Shown piece by piece: positions 33,079 through 44,205 of a stretch of 64,000 nucleotides of DNA. The stretch covers positions 1 to 64,000 of the forward strand of contig FWCC01000020.1 in the NCBI GenBank assembly GCA_900169235.1, read 5' to 3'. Source of the DNA: Zarea fungicola. Lineage: Eukaryota; Ascomycota; Sordariomycetes; Hypocreales; Cordycipitaceae. Position 1 is the stretch's first letter; every line of letters starts with the position of its first letter. A program made the translations under genes and the position numbers. The notes under the pieces were generated by a model that saw only the letters and a list, made by a program, of their open reading frames with translations, did not search any database and was not told the origin of the DNA.

Positions 33079-33137
33079 GCCCCAGAAATGCCCCAGAAAT
33101 GCCCCAGCACCGTCCCCGCTGTGCCCCAGACATTGCC
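33079..33137 (-). repeat. 12-bp minisatellite array, minus orientation
   Basis: Read on the minus strand it gives units of TGGGGCATTTCT and close variants (about four to five), the same 12-bp unit as the array at 32782-32894. It ends about 15 bp upstream of the ATG at 33152, so it probably lies in the promoter or 5' UTR of that gene. Confidence 0.7.
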
Positions 33138-33151
33138 CGATCCTCGATACT

Positions 33152-34114
33152 ATGGAGTCCACTAGACTGCTTATGACTGCCGCTGGCAAAAACAGCTTCT
33201 CGTTCGAGGATGGTTATACTGGTGTGAGCATCGAGGATCTGTACGCGCTTCTTCAGCTCGCTCGGCAGACTATGAACTCCCTGGAGAGGGAACTTGCTAG
33301 TCGACCCACTGCGATGCCGACATCGTCATTGTCGCCGGGGGTGTGGACATGTGTCGAAAAGTTGACCAGTGCGCTGGACAGGCTCAATGACCTGCAGCGT
33401 GTAGAGGATGCGACGGGGCTTATAGCAAAGGCAGCCAAAATAATGAAGAGTCCTCAGCCAAGTCGTCGAGCCGCCGCCTACCGTCAGTTTCTCATCGACG
33501 TCGCAAATCACTGTAGCCCAGGGACGGCACTATTGTGCGCCAAAGCACTGGGCATGCGCAGAGTCGCCGAGTTGAACAAGGGAGACGCCGCCGCTCTTCT
33601 CCGATATCTACGGCACAACTCAACTACCTTCAAGAGCAGTGCTCTGGAAGAGTATGCAACGGGGCTCCGTCTCGTTCAGAGTGCATCTGTGTCGGGTAAC
33701 ACACCGGCGGAGCACGAAACGGGTGCACGGAAAACGGCACAGCGCCAAAGTGCGGCAGAGCCAACTAGAGACCCAAGTAGGAGCAAGCGAAGATGTGCAA
33801 CAATAATCCACTTCATTCAGGCTAATAGAACCATGAAAAAAATAACAGGAATCCAATATCTCTACTCCAACGGCCCAAGAGACAAGGTACACCTCTGCGG
33901 CATTTTCTCCAAGGGCATATTAGGTAGCAATCAATGGCAATCTGAAACAAACGAAGCAGCTACAGACACCATCTGCATTGCTGCCCTAATTCCAAGCGGC
34001 CTCGATGAAGACATGACCATCACTCTTTATGTTGGCCGACTCGAGGGATCCGAGCTACTGGAACAGCTCATGCTTCGGCCGAGTTGGTCCAGGGGCTCAG
34101 GTCCAACCCACTGA
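33152..34114 (+). CDS. Uncharacterised protein, 320 aa
   Basis: Single exon with ATG at 33152. I do not recognise the family. The N-terminal 190 residues are mostly helical and Leu/Ala-rich (for example EDLYALLQLARQTMNSLERE). A basic, Ser-rich linker around residues 195-225 (DPSRSKRRC) could act as a nuclear signal. The C-terminal 95 residues look like alternating strands (ITGIQYLYSNGP and MTITLYVGRLEGSELL). No signal peptide or membrane segment. Its 5' side is occupied by the inverted 12-bp arrays, and its last codons overlap an open stretch on the other strand. Confidence 0.55.
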   Translation: MESTRLLMTAAGKNSFSFEDGYTGVSIEDLYALLQLARQTMNSLERELASRPTAMPTSSLSPGVWTCVEKLTSALDRLNDLQRVEDATGLIAKAAKIMKSPQPSRRAAAYRQFLIDVANHCSPGTALLCAKALGMRRVAELNKGDAAALLRYLRHNSTTFKSSALEEYATGLRLVQSASVSGNTPAEHETGARKTAQRQSAAEPTRDPSRSKRRCATIIHFIQANRTMKKITGIQYLYSNGPRDKVHLCGIFSKGILGSNQWQSETNEAATDTICIAALIPSGLDEDMTITLYVGRLEGSELLEQLMLRPSWSRGSGPTH

Positions 34115-34475
34115 GCCATCAATTACATCGACTCGATAACCGGCGGGGACGATGTGAGACGCAGTAACGTCAGGATTCTCATGCCGCCAATACGGTGTTG
34201 CGTTTGGAGCTCTCGGATCGTATATGCTAATCACGGTGCCTTTGCATATTATGGTTCTCGGATAATCGACAGCCTCAAAAAATTTGAAAGGGTAATATGT
34301 TTGCTGAGCCGCTCCCTGAACGGTCGACATGGACTCGGCGGGATCTCTCTCCTCGACATTTGTCAGAAACAGATGTCCAAGGTTAGAGAGGCCCAAAGTA
34401 CCTTGTATCCACCTGCTTTTCGCGCAGGAATTATCGCGGTATGGGTGTCGACAGGCAGAGGTACTCTAGGACCGC
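34097..34475 (-). other. Open exon-like stretch, unresolved gene or remnant
   Basis: After a possible acceptor (CGGTCCTAG near 34475) the minus strand stays open for about 125 codons to a stop at 34097. It has protein-like content (YYPFKFFEAVDYPRTIICKG and SIYDPRAPNATPYWRHENPD). No convincing upstream exon or start codon was found, and it overlaps the end of the plus-strand gene by 18 bp. It may be the 3' exon of an unmodelled gene or a remnant. Confidence 0.3.
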
Positions 34476-35085
34476 AAAATTTGGGTTGCTTGAAGACCTG
34501 GCAGAATTCAGCACTCTTTCTGTCACAGGCTGCGAGTTGAAATGTTGATGGTGGGGTCAAGGTTTGCAAGGCATCTATTGGTTCTGGCTGGAAATCTAGA
34601 CAATGGGCTTCTTAGACGGAACTGCCCCGCGGCGGCTGGCCCCGCAAGTCCACTATAGTGGGTAGTAGCCTGCTGTGCTTGGACACCTGCCCATGTTGTA
34701 CTTTAGGCAGTGTCTCAGCCTACTGTTGCCGCTGTCCTCAATACTTGGTGTATCTGTTGAACCAAAAAGTAGAACCTACACAAGGCATAGATACATGGAT
34801 GGTATCTTAAATAGATCTGCGTGACAATATCCGCTGTAGAGGATAATCACTTCTTATAATTGTAGTGCGAGCACCATTCTCTGGCTGCTCGTGACTTGCA
34901 CAACCGGCCTCTAGGGTAGCTACACGGCCACTCGCCGCTGCCAGGCCAGTTCAAAGCTAAATGTCCCAAAAAAAAAAAAAAAACCTCGGGAATGCAAAGG
35001 ATGGCGTTAATAGTGTATTGAGGTTTACTGCTGACTGTCCATGACTGTGATGAACGCTCTTAAATTGGGAACCTCTTCGTTGGCT

Positions 35086-35316
35086 CTAACTAGAGTGCTC
35101 TTTAAAATCTATAAAATGATTTCTTACAATACTTGCGCCCTTGTTGCGTTTCCTGTTCCAAGATGTGTTTTGGGGCTCGCGGGGCACCTTGCTATCCGCG
35201 CCATTATACGTATCTAGCTTGGAGACTCGAAGCCACTCCCAGAAGTTGTCAATCTCCTCAGGATTCAGGGGTCTAGCATCTACCACCGTTGGCAGGCTCG
35301 TCTTGTAATCAATCAC
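35086..35316 (-). other. Open exon-like stretch on the minus strand
   Basis: A 76-codon frame with protein-like composition (ARPLNPEEIDNFWEWLRVSK), without ATG, signal peptide or defined splice partners. It could belong with the 34097-34475 stretch as pieces of one decayed or unmodelled gene. The interval also holds a poly-A run at about 34971-34982. Confidence 0.25.
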
Positions 35317-35405
35317 TCGATATATGCCATCAGGGCTTAAGCTCGGTACACTCCACCTGGTCCATGGCGCCTTTTGTCTGCTTTGCCCATGTTGGTAGAA
35401 GCTAG

Positions 35406-36126
35406 GTGCAAGTCAAGTATGAGTCAGAGAAGCTGTACATGACATCTATATTTATTTCAAACCCTTACTCGGCAGCTAATAGTAAAGATCAACCGACTTT
35501 CGTAGACGTTCCAGTGTCAAGGTGGTTGGTACAAGGGAAACTCATAGAAGCTGCTACAGTGAAGCTTCAGCGGGCTGTATACTTGATAATGCACCACGTG
35601 AGAGGTTTCCAAGACCTACACGAGGCTATGGCAAGGTTTGTCCTGCTCTTCTGTGGCAGTTGACCAATTATTTAATAGACAGATTCATCATAAATGCCGT
35701 GGCAGTGCATATAGCAAGTGTATCTTTATGTAGCTGTAGTGTGTCATCGTTACAGGCACCTCCACTAGAGTACTTTCTGTCCACCAAAATAGACCCCAGC
35801 CTCTATCGAAACAAAGGTAAACGCGCTTCGAAGCATATCGCAACCAGCGTAGAGAATATCAAGTTCAAAGCAGGCGGTGTTCCAAAGGTTCCAATCCTTT
35901 AATTTTTAATATCTTGCATTTTAGTTTAAAAACTTTCGTGACGAGTCGGATATTTCCCCCAAGGAGGTTTGGCTCGCCACCGAAACAATCCCCGTCCGTC
36001 CTGCCCGCCTCAAACGGCTTTACCACAACTGTTGGCAGAAATTATTTCCGTAGTTTCTGCTGTGATTTTATGATTCTTCGTTATTTAATATCTTCTCTGG
36101 CCATGCGCTTATGCTATTCAGGCTGA
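35406..36126 (+). pseudogene. Probable decayed gene of unknown family
   Basis: Three coding-like blocks lie on the plus strand: about 35410-35634 (MTSIFISNPYSAANS, VDVPVSRWLVQGKL), 35756-35888 (APPLEYFLSTKIDPSLYRNK) and 35926-36050 (NFRDESDISPKEVWLATET, then LKRLYHNCWQKLFP). The blocks are separated by acceptor-like TTACAG and TTTTAG sequences, but the donors are poor, one gap is only 37 nt and the frames do not all join. There is no clear start. A broken gene or one with unusual splicing fits best; the function is unknown. Confidence 0.35.
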
Positions 36127-36625
36127 AAGGTGAGTCTTCCTCCGTTGGTAATTTCCTCCGTGCGGGCACTTACACAGCTGATGGTTCCGGAAAGTCTCAA
36201 CGTTTGTTGAATCTCGAGTTTTGCTTTCATCTCAAGATTTGAGGGGTAAATGAGATTTTGGGCTCTGCGGTAGAAAGGCATCTCTTTAGGGAAACATTTC
36301 CAACACAGTAGCTAACAACCAATGCAGGACTATACAACAAGGCTGGCTGGCGCCAGGCTACTGCAACCAGCTGCACGAAAGGCGCATATCGTAAAACAAA
36401 GGGCGCGCAACGCCCCTCGATTAAATTACATTCATCCTTGCGACAAACTGACGTGTGCATAACTTCCAAAAATTCACCAGCCGGCGGGCGTAAATATGCG
36501 GCTTATATGAGTACCAGTTCGGCTGCCTTTTTACACGGCATAAACTCATTCACCGTTTCAACCCAACTGAAGCGCCCGCTATTTCTGTAACCGACTGAGC
36601 CAAGAAATAAATTTGAAAACAAATC

Positions 36626-37630
36626 ATGACGCAAAGTACGCTGCCGCCATTAAACGCCGCATGGGACCCGAGCCTCGAGACCACAGATGCGGACGAATTC
36701 TGTTGGACGCCGCTGCAGCTAGCCGCGCGAGCCGGCGACATCACACACATGCGGCGCATACTAACGCAAAACCCGGCGGCCGCAGACGAGCCGCCGCGGG
36801 GATACTACGGCCAGACCGCTCTGCAGGCGGCCTGCCTGCACGGCCACCCGCCGGCCGTGCGGCTCCTCCTCGACGCCGGCGCCGACCTGCACTTTAGCGG
36901 GGGCAACAACCTCCAGCGGAATGCGCTGCAGATTGCCTGCGGCCACGGGGATGAGGAGGTTGTCGACATGCTGCTGGCCGCGGGGGCTCGGGTGAATGAG
37001 TACGACGTCCACGCGCCTCGGAAATTATCATCATCCTCCTCCTCCTCCTCCACCTCCTCCCGCGTCATCGTCACGAGGTACAACGGAAGAACAGCGCTAC
37101 AGGCCGCATGCGAGCGCGGCCATATTCACCTCGTCCACCGGCTACTCCATCTCGGCGCCGACGTCAACGCGCCGCCGTCGCCCACGGCAGGGCGCACCGC
37201 GCTGCAGGCGGCGGCCGGGGGCGGGTACGTGGACATTGTCGGCTTGCTTCTGCAGCGCGGCGCGGACGCGGATGCGCCGGCGGCAAAGTACAAGGGCTTC
37301 ACGGCTCTGCAGGGGGCCTGCCATGGCGGGCACGTCAAGATTGTCGAGCTCATACTCCAGCAGAAAGGAGGGCTGGTGGATGTACACGCGCTGGGGGGCA
37401 ATTTTGGTAATGGCATGGCGCTGCACGCGGCCGCCGAGGTGGGGAGGGTGGACATTATCAAGATGCTGTTGGCTGCTGGCGCTGATGTGAATGCTTGTAG
37501 TTTCAGACGAGGACGCGGGCAAAGTGCGTTGCAGAGCGCAGTGGTCGGCGGTCATGAGGAAGCTGCACAGGTTCTGAGAGCGGCCGGTGCCACGGGACGA
37601 TCTGGCGGCGGGTGTTTTTTATTTTCGTAG
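36626..37630 (+). CDS. Ankyrin-repeat protein, 334 aa
   Basis: Single exon with ATG at 36626. It contains about seven ankyrin repeats with the usual TALQAAC-x-x-G-H and V-x-x-LL-x-x-GAD-x-N pattern, from residue about 28 to 320. A run of nine Ser codons and Thr/Ser residues (about residues 134-145) interrupts the array between repeats 3 and 4. The C terminus ends CFLFS. Ankyrin arrays mediate protein-protein binding; there is no catalytic or HET/NACHT domain, so the partner is unknown. GC-rich codon use here contrasts with the AT-rich genes to the left and marks the start of the core-type region. Confidence 0.88.
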   Translation: MTQSTLPPLNAAWDPSLETTDADEFCWTPLQLAARAGDITHMRRILTQNPAAADEPPRGYYGQTALQAACLHGHPPAVRLLLDAGADLHFSGGNNLQRNALQIACGHGDEEVVDMLLAAGARVNEYDVHAPRKLSSSSSSSSTSSRVIVTRYNGRTALQAACERGHIHLVHRLLHLGADVNAPPSPTAGRTALQAAAGGGYVDIVGLLLQRGADADAPAAKYKGFTALQGACHGGHVKIVELILQQKGGLVDVHALGGNFGNGMALHAAAEVGRVDIIKMLLAAGADVNACSFRRGRGQSALQSAVVGGHEEAAQVLRAAGATGRSGGGCFLFS

Positions 37631-37858
37631 CTTGTTTATGGAACTTGATTCGAAGAATCATTTGGCTCTTCTGGCGGCTTTGCCAGAGGAGCACAAACGG
37701 CATATCTCATGGTTGAGGCATTGATTTCTGTTTTTTTACATGTCACACACAGCAGGCCGTCAAGTAAAAATCAGAGTCATCTTGATTCATATATACGTAA
37801 GGTATTATTCTTGTTTTACATGTACACCATTTTCATTTCCATTTCCTTCGTCGCTCAT

Positions 37859-39721
37859 TTACTGGACAGCGCGCTTCTCCTGGTCTTCTTGCAAACCAGC
37901 AAGCTCGTTGCCAATCTGCAGCTCGGGCTCGTCACGGTCGAGGTCATACATGGCCTCCTCCTGGGCATCGTAGTGGCGGAACAGAGCGTAGCAGACGCAG
38001 CCGGCAATAAAGGAGGAGACGCCGACGCCAGTGTACATCCAGACAAACTTGGGGTCCTTGGCGACGGGGACGAGACCCTCGGAAATGGCAGAGCCAAAGG
38101 CGTTGGTGAAGAGGTAGATACTCTGGACAAATGACTTCATGCTGGGCGGGGCCTTGGTGTAGGCGTACTCGAGACCGGTGACGGAGATGAAAATCTCGGC
38201 GATGCCAATGAAGACGTAGGCGGGGGTCTGGATGGCAATGTGGACATTGTTGGGGACGGTGTTGCCGTCGGCATCGGTGGCGCCGAGGCAGAGCTTGGCG
38301 TCGCCGGGGAACTGGTAGCAGGGCTTGGAGGAGTAGATGATGTGCTGGACAATGGCGGCATAGGCGAGGCAGAGGGCGGCGAACCAGAAGCCAATGGTGA
38401 TGCGGGCAATGGGACGCAGCTCAATGCCCATCTTGCGGAGGATGGGGTAGACAATGCGGTCGAGGAGCGGGGTAAAGAAGAGAATGGACAGGGAGTCAAA
38501 GTTTTGCATAAAGTCGTTGGGCATGCCGTGACCCTGCATCTGCTCGGCCTGGGTGACAAAGTTGGAGGAGAACTGGCCGTAGCAGACCCAGAAGATGGGG
38601 TAGAGGATGAAGACCTTGCAGGCGCGGAGGGCACGCTTGAGCTCGTCGACAAAGTGGTCGTCCCAGCGGACGAGGGGCTTGTTGTGGGCGGCGCGCCACG
38701 AGTTCCTGGCGGCATCGGTGCTGCGCCCGACAATCATCATGCCGAGGGCCTTGAAGGCGTCGGTGATGATGGAGCCCTGGGGAGGTCGGACAATGTACGA
38801 CTTGCGGCGGGCGACGAGGACAATGATGCCAACGTTGAACATGCAGAAGCACATGAGGAAGGCGGGCCAGAAGCCCTTGTACTGTTCCATAAAGGGCGTG
38901 GCCATGAGGGAGAGGGCACCGAGGTTGACACACCAATAGAAGATCATGTAGATTCTCTGGTAGGTGATGGCAGGGTCGATGATGACGCGCTCGCCCGATT
39001 TTTCCGTCTTGATGGCCATGCGACGGCGCTGGTACTGGTCGGCAATGAGGGGGGCAATGTTGGACTTGATACCACCGGTGCCGAAGCCAATAATGATGAT
39101 GGCGACAATGTAGCCAGCAAGACCGGCGGAGTCGCGGGCGGCGGGGAGAGAGGTGGTCCAGAGAATCAAGAGGCCGACCCAGTAGACGCCGAAGAAGATG
39201 ACAATGGTCTTGTACTTGCCGAGATACTGATCCGAGATGATGGCACCGAGAATGGGGGTGACGTAGCAGAACCACTGGAAGAAGAGGTTGAGACCGGTGG
39301 CGGCCTGGTGGCCCATGCCGAGACCCTTGGAGCCATCCTTGCCGTTCTTGTCGTGGCTGATGTAGTTTTGGAAGAGACCCTGGGCACCATAGTAGGTGAA
39401 GCGCTCGGTCAACTCGACAATGGCAATGAGGAAGGCCGAGGCAGGGAGGTTCTCGCCAACACGGCGCAGGGTGCTACGCTCGTAGTCGCTGGGCTCCTCG
39501 CCGTCGGGGGTGGTGCCCGTCTCAAGGTCACGCTTCTCGATGGAGCTGACCTCGGCATCGGGTTCCTGAATATAGCCACCAGCAATGTCGGTATGCTTGT
39601 TGGGAACGCGCTCAGAGAACTCTTCGTGGAGCCTGGAAGTCTTGTGTTAGTTGGTGAAGAGATTATGCATCTTCAGTGACAAGTCTTACTCGACAGCGGC
39701 GTCCTCGTGGTTGGTAGCCAT
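37859..39721 (-). CDS. PTR2: PTR2-family proton-coupled di/tripeptide transporter, 601 aa
   Basis: Exon 1 is 39721-39690 (11 codons) and exon 2 is 39632-37859; the 57-nt intron has donor GTAAGA, branch site ACTAAC and acceptor TTCCAG, and the codon GAG spans the junction. It belongs to the POT/PTR family of the major facilitator superfamily: ELTERFTYYGAQGLFQNYI is the first transmembrane signature with the ExxER-type motif, and IFYWCVNLGALS matches the second family signature. About 12 membrane segments are visible and the length is normal. The cytosolic N terminus (about 75 residues) is acidic. Predicted to import small peptides with protons across the plasma membrane. Regulation is not evident; the upstream 4.4 kb is gene-free. 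Confidence 0.93.
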
Positions 39722-41346
39722 GATTGAAGCAGGTGGTATTAGGAGAGTGGACTAGACAGCCTCTCTACACGGGTACGACCTGCGAATTGGAGCTGATGCG
39801 GATGGAAAGGGATAAGAGAGAGGAGAAAGAAAGGGCAGAAGAGGCGGGGGGCATGGAGTAGATAAACAGAACTCGGTGGCGGCAGCAGCAGAGCAGCAGC
39901 AGCAGCCGCCGAGTCGGAAGCATTGATGGAGCAGAGGCCATTGTAATGGGCGGGGGGGCCGAAGAGCATGGCAACAAGGTGAAGCTAGTCAAAAGGTACC
40001 ACAGGCTAGCTGCAAGGTGTGTCTGGAAACAGCTTGAGGCGAATTCAAGAGCAAAATTAAAAATTAAAAATTAAAAAAAGAACCATGAAGGTTGAGACAG
40101 ACACCAAGTTGCAAGTGGGGGGCGTTGTTGACGGCATGTACTCTTGGCAGGTAAAGTGCTGGAAACGGTACATGCTAGCGAGCGGTTGAGGGTGAGGGTG
40201 AGTGGGCGAGTGGGTGAGTGGGTGGCTTGCAAGAATGGGGGCCAGCGTGGTTCGGGTGACGGTTCCAGCATCCTTCTAGTGCCGGCTTAATACCAGCGAG
40301 TGTGGCACTGTGGGTACGTGGCTGACTTTTAGCGGGTGCAGGCCCTGGGACCTCTGGTACCATTTACAGTGATTATTAACGGGTGTAGGAGACCACGAAT
40401 CCCTTTTGTGAGTGGCTTTTGTGAGGAATTTGTTTCTTCTTGAGTCTTTTATTCATTTCTTTCTTCTTTCCCCTTTCCCCTTTCCTGAGTGCGTAGAATA
40501 CAGAACGCAGACGTTGAAATCCCAAGTCAGCGCTTTCGTCAAGTACCCATCGACCCGGTCGGCAGGCGGCAAGCCTTGCCAAATCTGGTGGCTTGCCCGA
40601 GACACAGCAGGGCCGGACCAGTGCAGCGCTTTGAGTTCAAAGTTCTGACCAGCCGCCGGCCAAGCCTACCTGGTACAGTGGTACCTCGCTGTAGAAACCG
40701 CCGAATTCCAGGTGGCGTCCACCAAAAAAAAAAATGTCCCGCGCCGACGTCCGCCCATGACGCCCCGGTACAAAATTGCCTGTGCTCTGTCCTACCCAAC
40801 GCTGTCGCTGTGCAGTCTAGTTATAAGCTTACCAGTAGTGTCAAAGTCACCATGTCAGCATCATGCAGCTTTTTTTATATTTTTTATATTTTTTTATTCT
40901 TTGGCAATACCTATCTTCTCTAAATTATTTGTTTTCTTTTCCTTGGTGGCTTCTGTTACGGCTGCTGTGACAGCTACCGTCCGATGACTCGCTAGCCCGC
41001 CAACATGTAGGCCAAGCGATCCCGCCAAGCCGATCGGGACAATGAGAAGGCTCGGCGATGCAAGGCTGCAATCCAAAAAAAAAAAAAAAAAATCAGAGAT
41101 GATAGCCAAGCATGATTTACTTGACTAGTTCAAAATACAACAGCCAACAATATCACAAAATATCACAAAAGCCCAGTGTTAGTGACTTGAATCTCCAATG
41201 TATGTGTGTACGGAGTACCTTGTTATCAGTCCTGTACGTACAGACCCGGGGACTGTACCCAGTTGGCGCATGTCGACCAAAGGAGAATGGTGGACTCGAC
41301 AATTAGGCACAAATGATATGTCGCATCCTGGTAACAGTCTTACTGC

Positions 41347-41380
<34 letters not shown>
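41347..41380 (+). repeat. (CAAG)n tetranucleotide microsatellite
   Basis: About eight perfect CAAG units. A related array in opposite orientation lies at 41665-41697. Confidence 0.9.
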
Positions 41381-41664
41381 CGCACAAATTCGGTTGGTCG
41401 GCCCATGAGACCTTTTTGCTTGGGCCAATACGGAGTCAAGGAGTACCTTTGTCTTCAAATCCACTATCCATGAGAAAAAATTAAAAACTGGAACCCAGTC
41501 CAATTTTTGCCATGTCATTCAATGCGACGGCAAAGGCACTTTTGTCAATTCACTCACCGAAATGATCATTATTCGACGCATTTCCAGCAAAAAGTCCCTG
41601 CCCGGAAAAGTCATTGATAACGCCGCGGCCCAGGTCCACTGGCCACTGTCAACTGAATGACTAA

Positions 41665-41697
41665 CTTGCTTGCTTGCCTGCTTGCCTGCTTGCTGCC
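41665..41697 (+). repeat. (CTTG)n/(CCTG)n imperfect tetranucleotide array
   Basis: CTTG units interrupted by CCTG, the reverse-complement type of the array at 41347-41380. The flanks of the two arrays are not similar, so this is not a longer inverted repeat. Confidence 0.85.
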
Positions 41698-42129
41698 AAC
41701 CGACGCTTCCGACATTCCAGTCCAACGGAACCCATTCCGAGTCTTGAGGTTGCCCATCAACAATCCATGCCATTGTATTTTTCCAAGGCGTCCTCCAGTA
41801 CTGGACAGCATCTCTAGTTGCCGTACAGCTGCGCTGGGCCTCGATACTACATAAACTGCATATCCACTTCCTCTACCACTGCCCATGATCCTGTTTACTA
41901 ATAGAAATCAGGGGCCGCATTGTCCCCTCCTCACATTGATGAATTAATGCGACGTGAACCGCTAGCCATGCATCCCCCACGGGGCTCCAGGACGGAGTGC
42001 AGCAGGATTCGTTTCCCCTCGTTATAACTGTGGAAACAATGGTCTATTCGAAGTCGTCACGATGCTTTCCATGTCTTGGTGCTCACCCTGTATATTTTAT
42101 TTCTTTTTTGTCCATTCATTTCACCAAAT

Positions 42130-42159
42130 ACTATACACTATACACTATACACTATACAC
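42130..42159 (+). repeat. Short tandem repeat, ACTATAC unit
   Basis: Four copies of a 7-bp unit (ACTATAC), nearly perfect. Confidence 0.85.
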
Positions 42160-44133
42160 ATAAAGTTCAAGTAATCAGACAATTATTAAGAGGTATTGTC
42201 AACTCAAAAAATTACCACATCAAGCTCATCTGGACATGACGTCGGTGGTTGCCGGCCACCACCGGCATATAAATCAGCTAGCCAACTCGGAACCCGTACC
42301 AACGTCCCTAGCCGGCCACCTCCGTTTCACCCCCAGACAAAGAAATCGAGGCCTCGACAAATGCACATCTGCCAAGTCGGGAGTCTGTGATACCCCAAAC
42401 AATGCCCCAGGTTCTACTTGCCTCAAACCACTCAATCAACTAAAGCAATGCAGCATGCACCGCACCGTTACGTCTCGGAGTGGATATAACTAGCAGGTCC
42501 AAACTTGCCCGTAAAATTAATACAAACAAACGAGATTCCAGGGATTGCTTCCAAAGTTTCAGCTCACATCCACTCTTTCCCTTCATCCTTGATGGCAAAA
42601 CACGAGGAAAAAGTTCCACCCTACCCATAAAATAATAAAAAAAACGGCTAATTCTTTGCCTTTCAACCACTCTCCCCTTGTCCTTGGTTTGGTCTCTCGG
42701 CCGGACATCAAGCCACCGACTCCACGCCGACGGGCATGTGGCTTGACGCCTCATTCCCCCAACCCGCGGAGGCTTGAGGAGAATACTTTTTAATTCCGAA
42801 ATAACTCCAAATTTGACACGAAAGTAAAAGCCCAAATTAGAAAACATGACAGGGCGGGCTCGGCTCAGCTGCCTGTTTTCTGTCTGTTCTTGCCGATCTT
42901 TGCTGCCCGCCACAACCTTGCCATCTTGACCAATCTCGGCCTGATTGCATACATGACTTTTACTGGCTGTTACAAAGGATATCACGGCAGCAACGGAGTA
43001 ACAACAAAAAAAAAAAAAAAAAAGAGTCACCATCATTTTTTGCCTCTATCGAGAATTAACTTTTACTGATTAATCTCAATAACCCTTCTTATCTGTTTTG
43101 TGGAATCGCTTCAAAGCTGAGGCGAAAAAATACTGGTTCAGGTCAGGGGCTTGGTCACGCTAGAATGAATCGCACACGGCTTTTTTTTTTCTACGCCTCT
43201 CGGATAAATAACTTGAGGCTTGTCTCCACTGTGCCGAAGCTTTTTGGGATACTGGTACGGAGTACAAGCAACTCATTTTTCCCCAGCTGTAGCCCCAACT
43301 CTACCGGCAATTAAGAACAATTATTTTTACGTTTCTGATAATGAGTGGCGCTCTTTGCCCTGTCCAATAAGATTACATGCAACTCAATCATTTTATTAGG
43401 TTTCTTCCCTACGTAATGGCATGCGCCTGTGGAGACTGAGTAGCTGGGGAGCTCTCTAAATTACATGCATCGGGAGGCACAATGTCCGGCCGGGTTTAAG
43501 CCCCGGATATGGGCGAGGCGTGGTGCAAAGTTTGAGCTCTTAGCGGCGGCATGCGAGGCCGGCTTCTCGTGACTGGACAAGAGTCTGATTGTGGCAAAAT
43601 GCTGTTTTAGGATATTGCCACTTTTCCACTTCCCTTGCTCGTTGTTTTATTGGGCATGAATAGTCACCATGGAGTTTCGAACGGCCAGTCTGATCTCGGT
43701 AGGAAAATTGGGAACGGAAACGAGCTCTGAGCTGATTATGAAGAGGTACCCTAGAGTAGCCTGCATATGTAAAAATAACTGCCCTTGTGTCAAGAATCGG
43801 AATATCTCGCCTCCATTAATGAGTAGTTTTTGAAACAAATTTCTGAAAGCATTTGAGATGCTCTGATAGGAAAATAAGTATTGAGAACAACGGCGACAAG
43901 ATGAGAGGAAAATACTGTCCTCCGTATCCTTTCCAAGTGCCCAAAAGCACAGCTACCAGCAAACAGGCCACATATGTTTCCGGCCATAAAACCCACAAAA
44001 TGCACGAGATGACTCTAGAAACAACAGTTACAAAAAGACAAAGAAAGAGAATATCAATCCTACAGTCTTATTATACAATAAATATTTGAGAGAAGAGCAA
44101 AAAAAGAAGCCACTCTATGGAGTGGTGGCGGAT

Positions 44134-44205
44134 CTCTCCCGCCGGGAATTGAACCCGGGTCTCAAGCGTGACAAGCTTGCATACTGACCACTATACTACG
44201 GAAGA
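44134..44205 (-). tRNA. tRNA-Asp (anticodon GTC)
   Basis: A 72-nt cloverleaf on the minus strand. The acceptor stem TCTTCCG pairs with CGGGAGA (one G-U pair), followed by discriminator G. The anticodon arm is CAAGC-TTGTCAC-GCTTG with anticodon GTC, and the T arm is CCGGG-TTCAATT-CCCGG. No intron is present and CCA is not encoded, as in other eukaryotes. It sits alone between two protein genes. Confidence 0.96.

Larger units (their letters stand above)
39722..44133. other. Long intergenic region with microsatellites
   Basis: About 4.4 kb between the divergently placed PTR2 gene and the tRNA. I see no convincing gene. It contains poly-A/T runs (for example at 41076-41090 and 43006-43021), CT-rich stretches near 40440-40490, tetranucleotide arrays and TACGGAGTAC motifs at about 41209-41218 and 43256-43265. 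A 198-codon minus-strand frame at 42440-43036 starts in a poly-T tract and shows no domain, signal or splice evidence. Confidence 0.5.

Noticed and set aside
1..36000. CRISPR arrays or bacterial-type operons
   Set aside because: Introns in most genes and the tRNA and protein families show a fungal nuclear genome; the repeats found are minisatellites, microsatellites and dispersed elements without regular spacers.
38240..39679. A 479-codon open frame antisense to the PTR2 gene
   Set aside because: It is the reverse strand of a GC-rich coding sequence; the protein is a low-complexity Gly/Asp/Val/Glu mixture without domains, and PTR2 is clearly the real gene.
42440..43036. A 198-codon minus-strand frame upstream of the tRNA
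   Set aside because: Starts in a poly-T run that mimics a hydrophobic signal; the rest has no motif and lies in DNA full of homopolymers.
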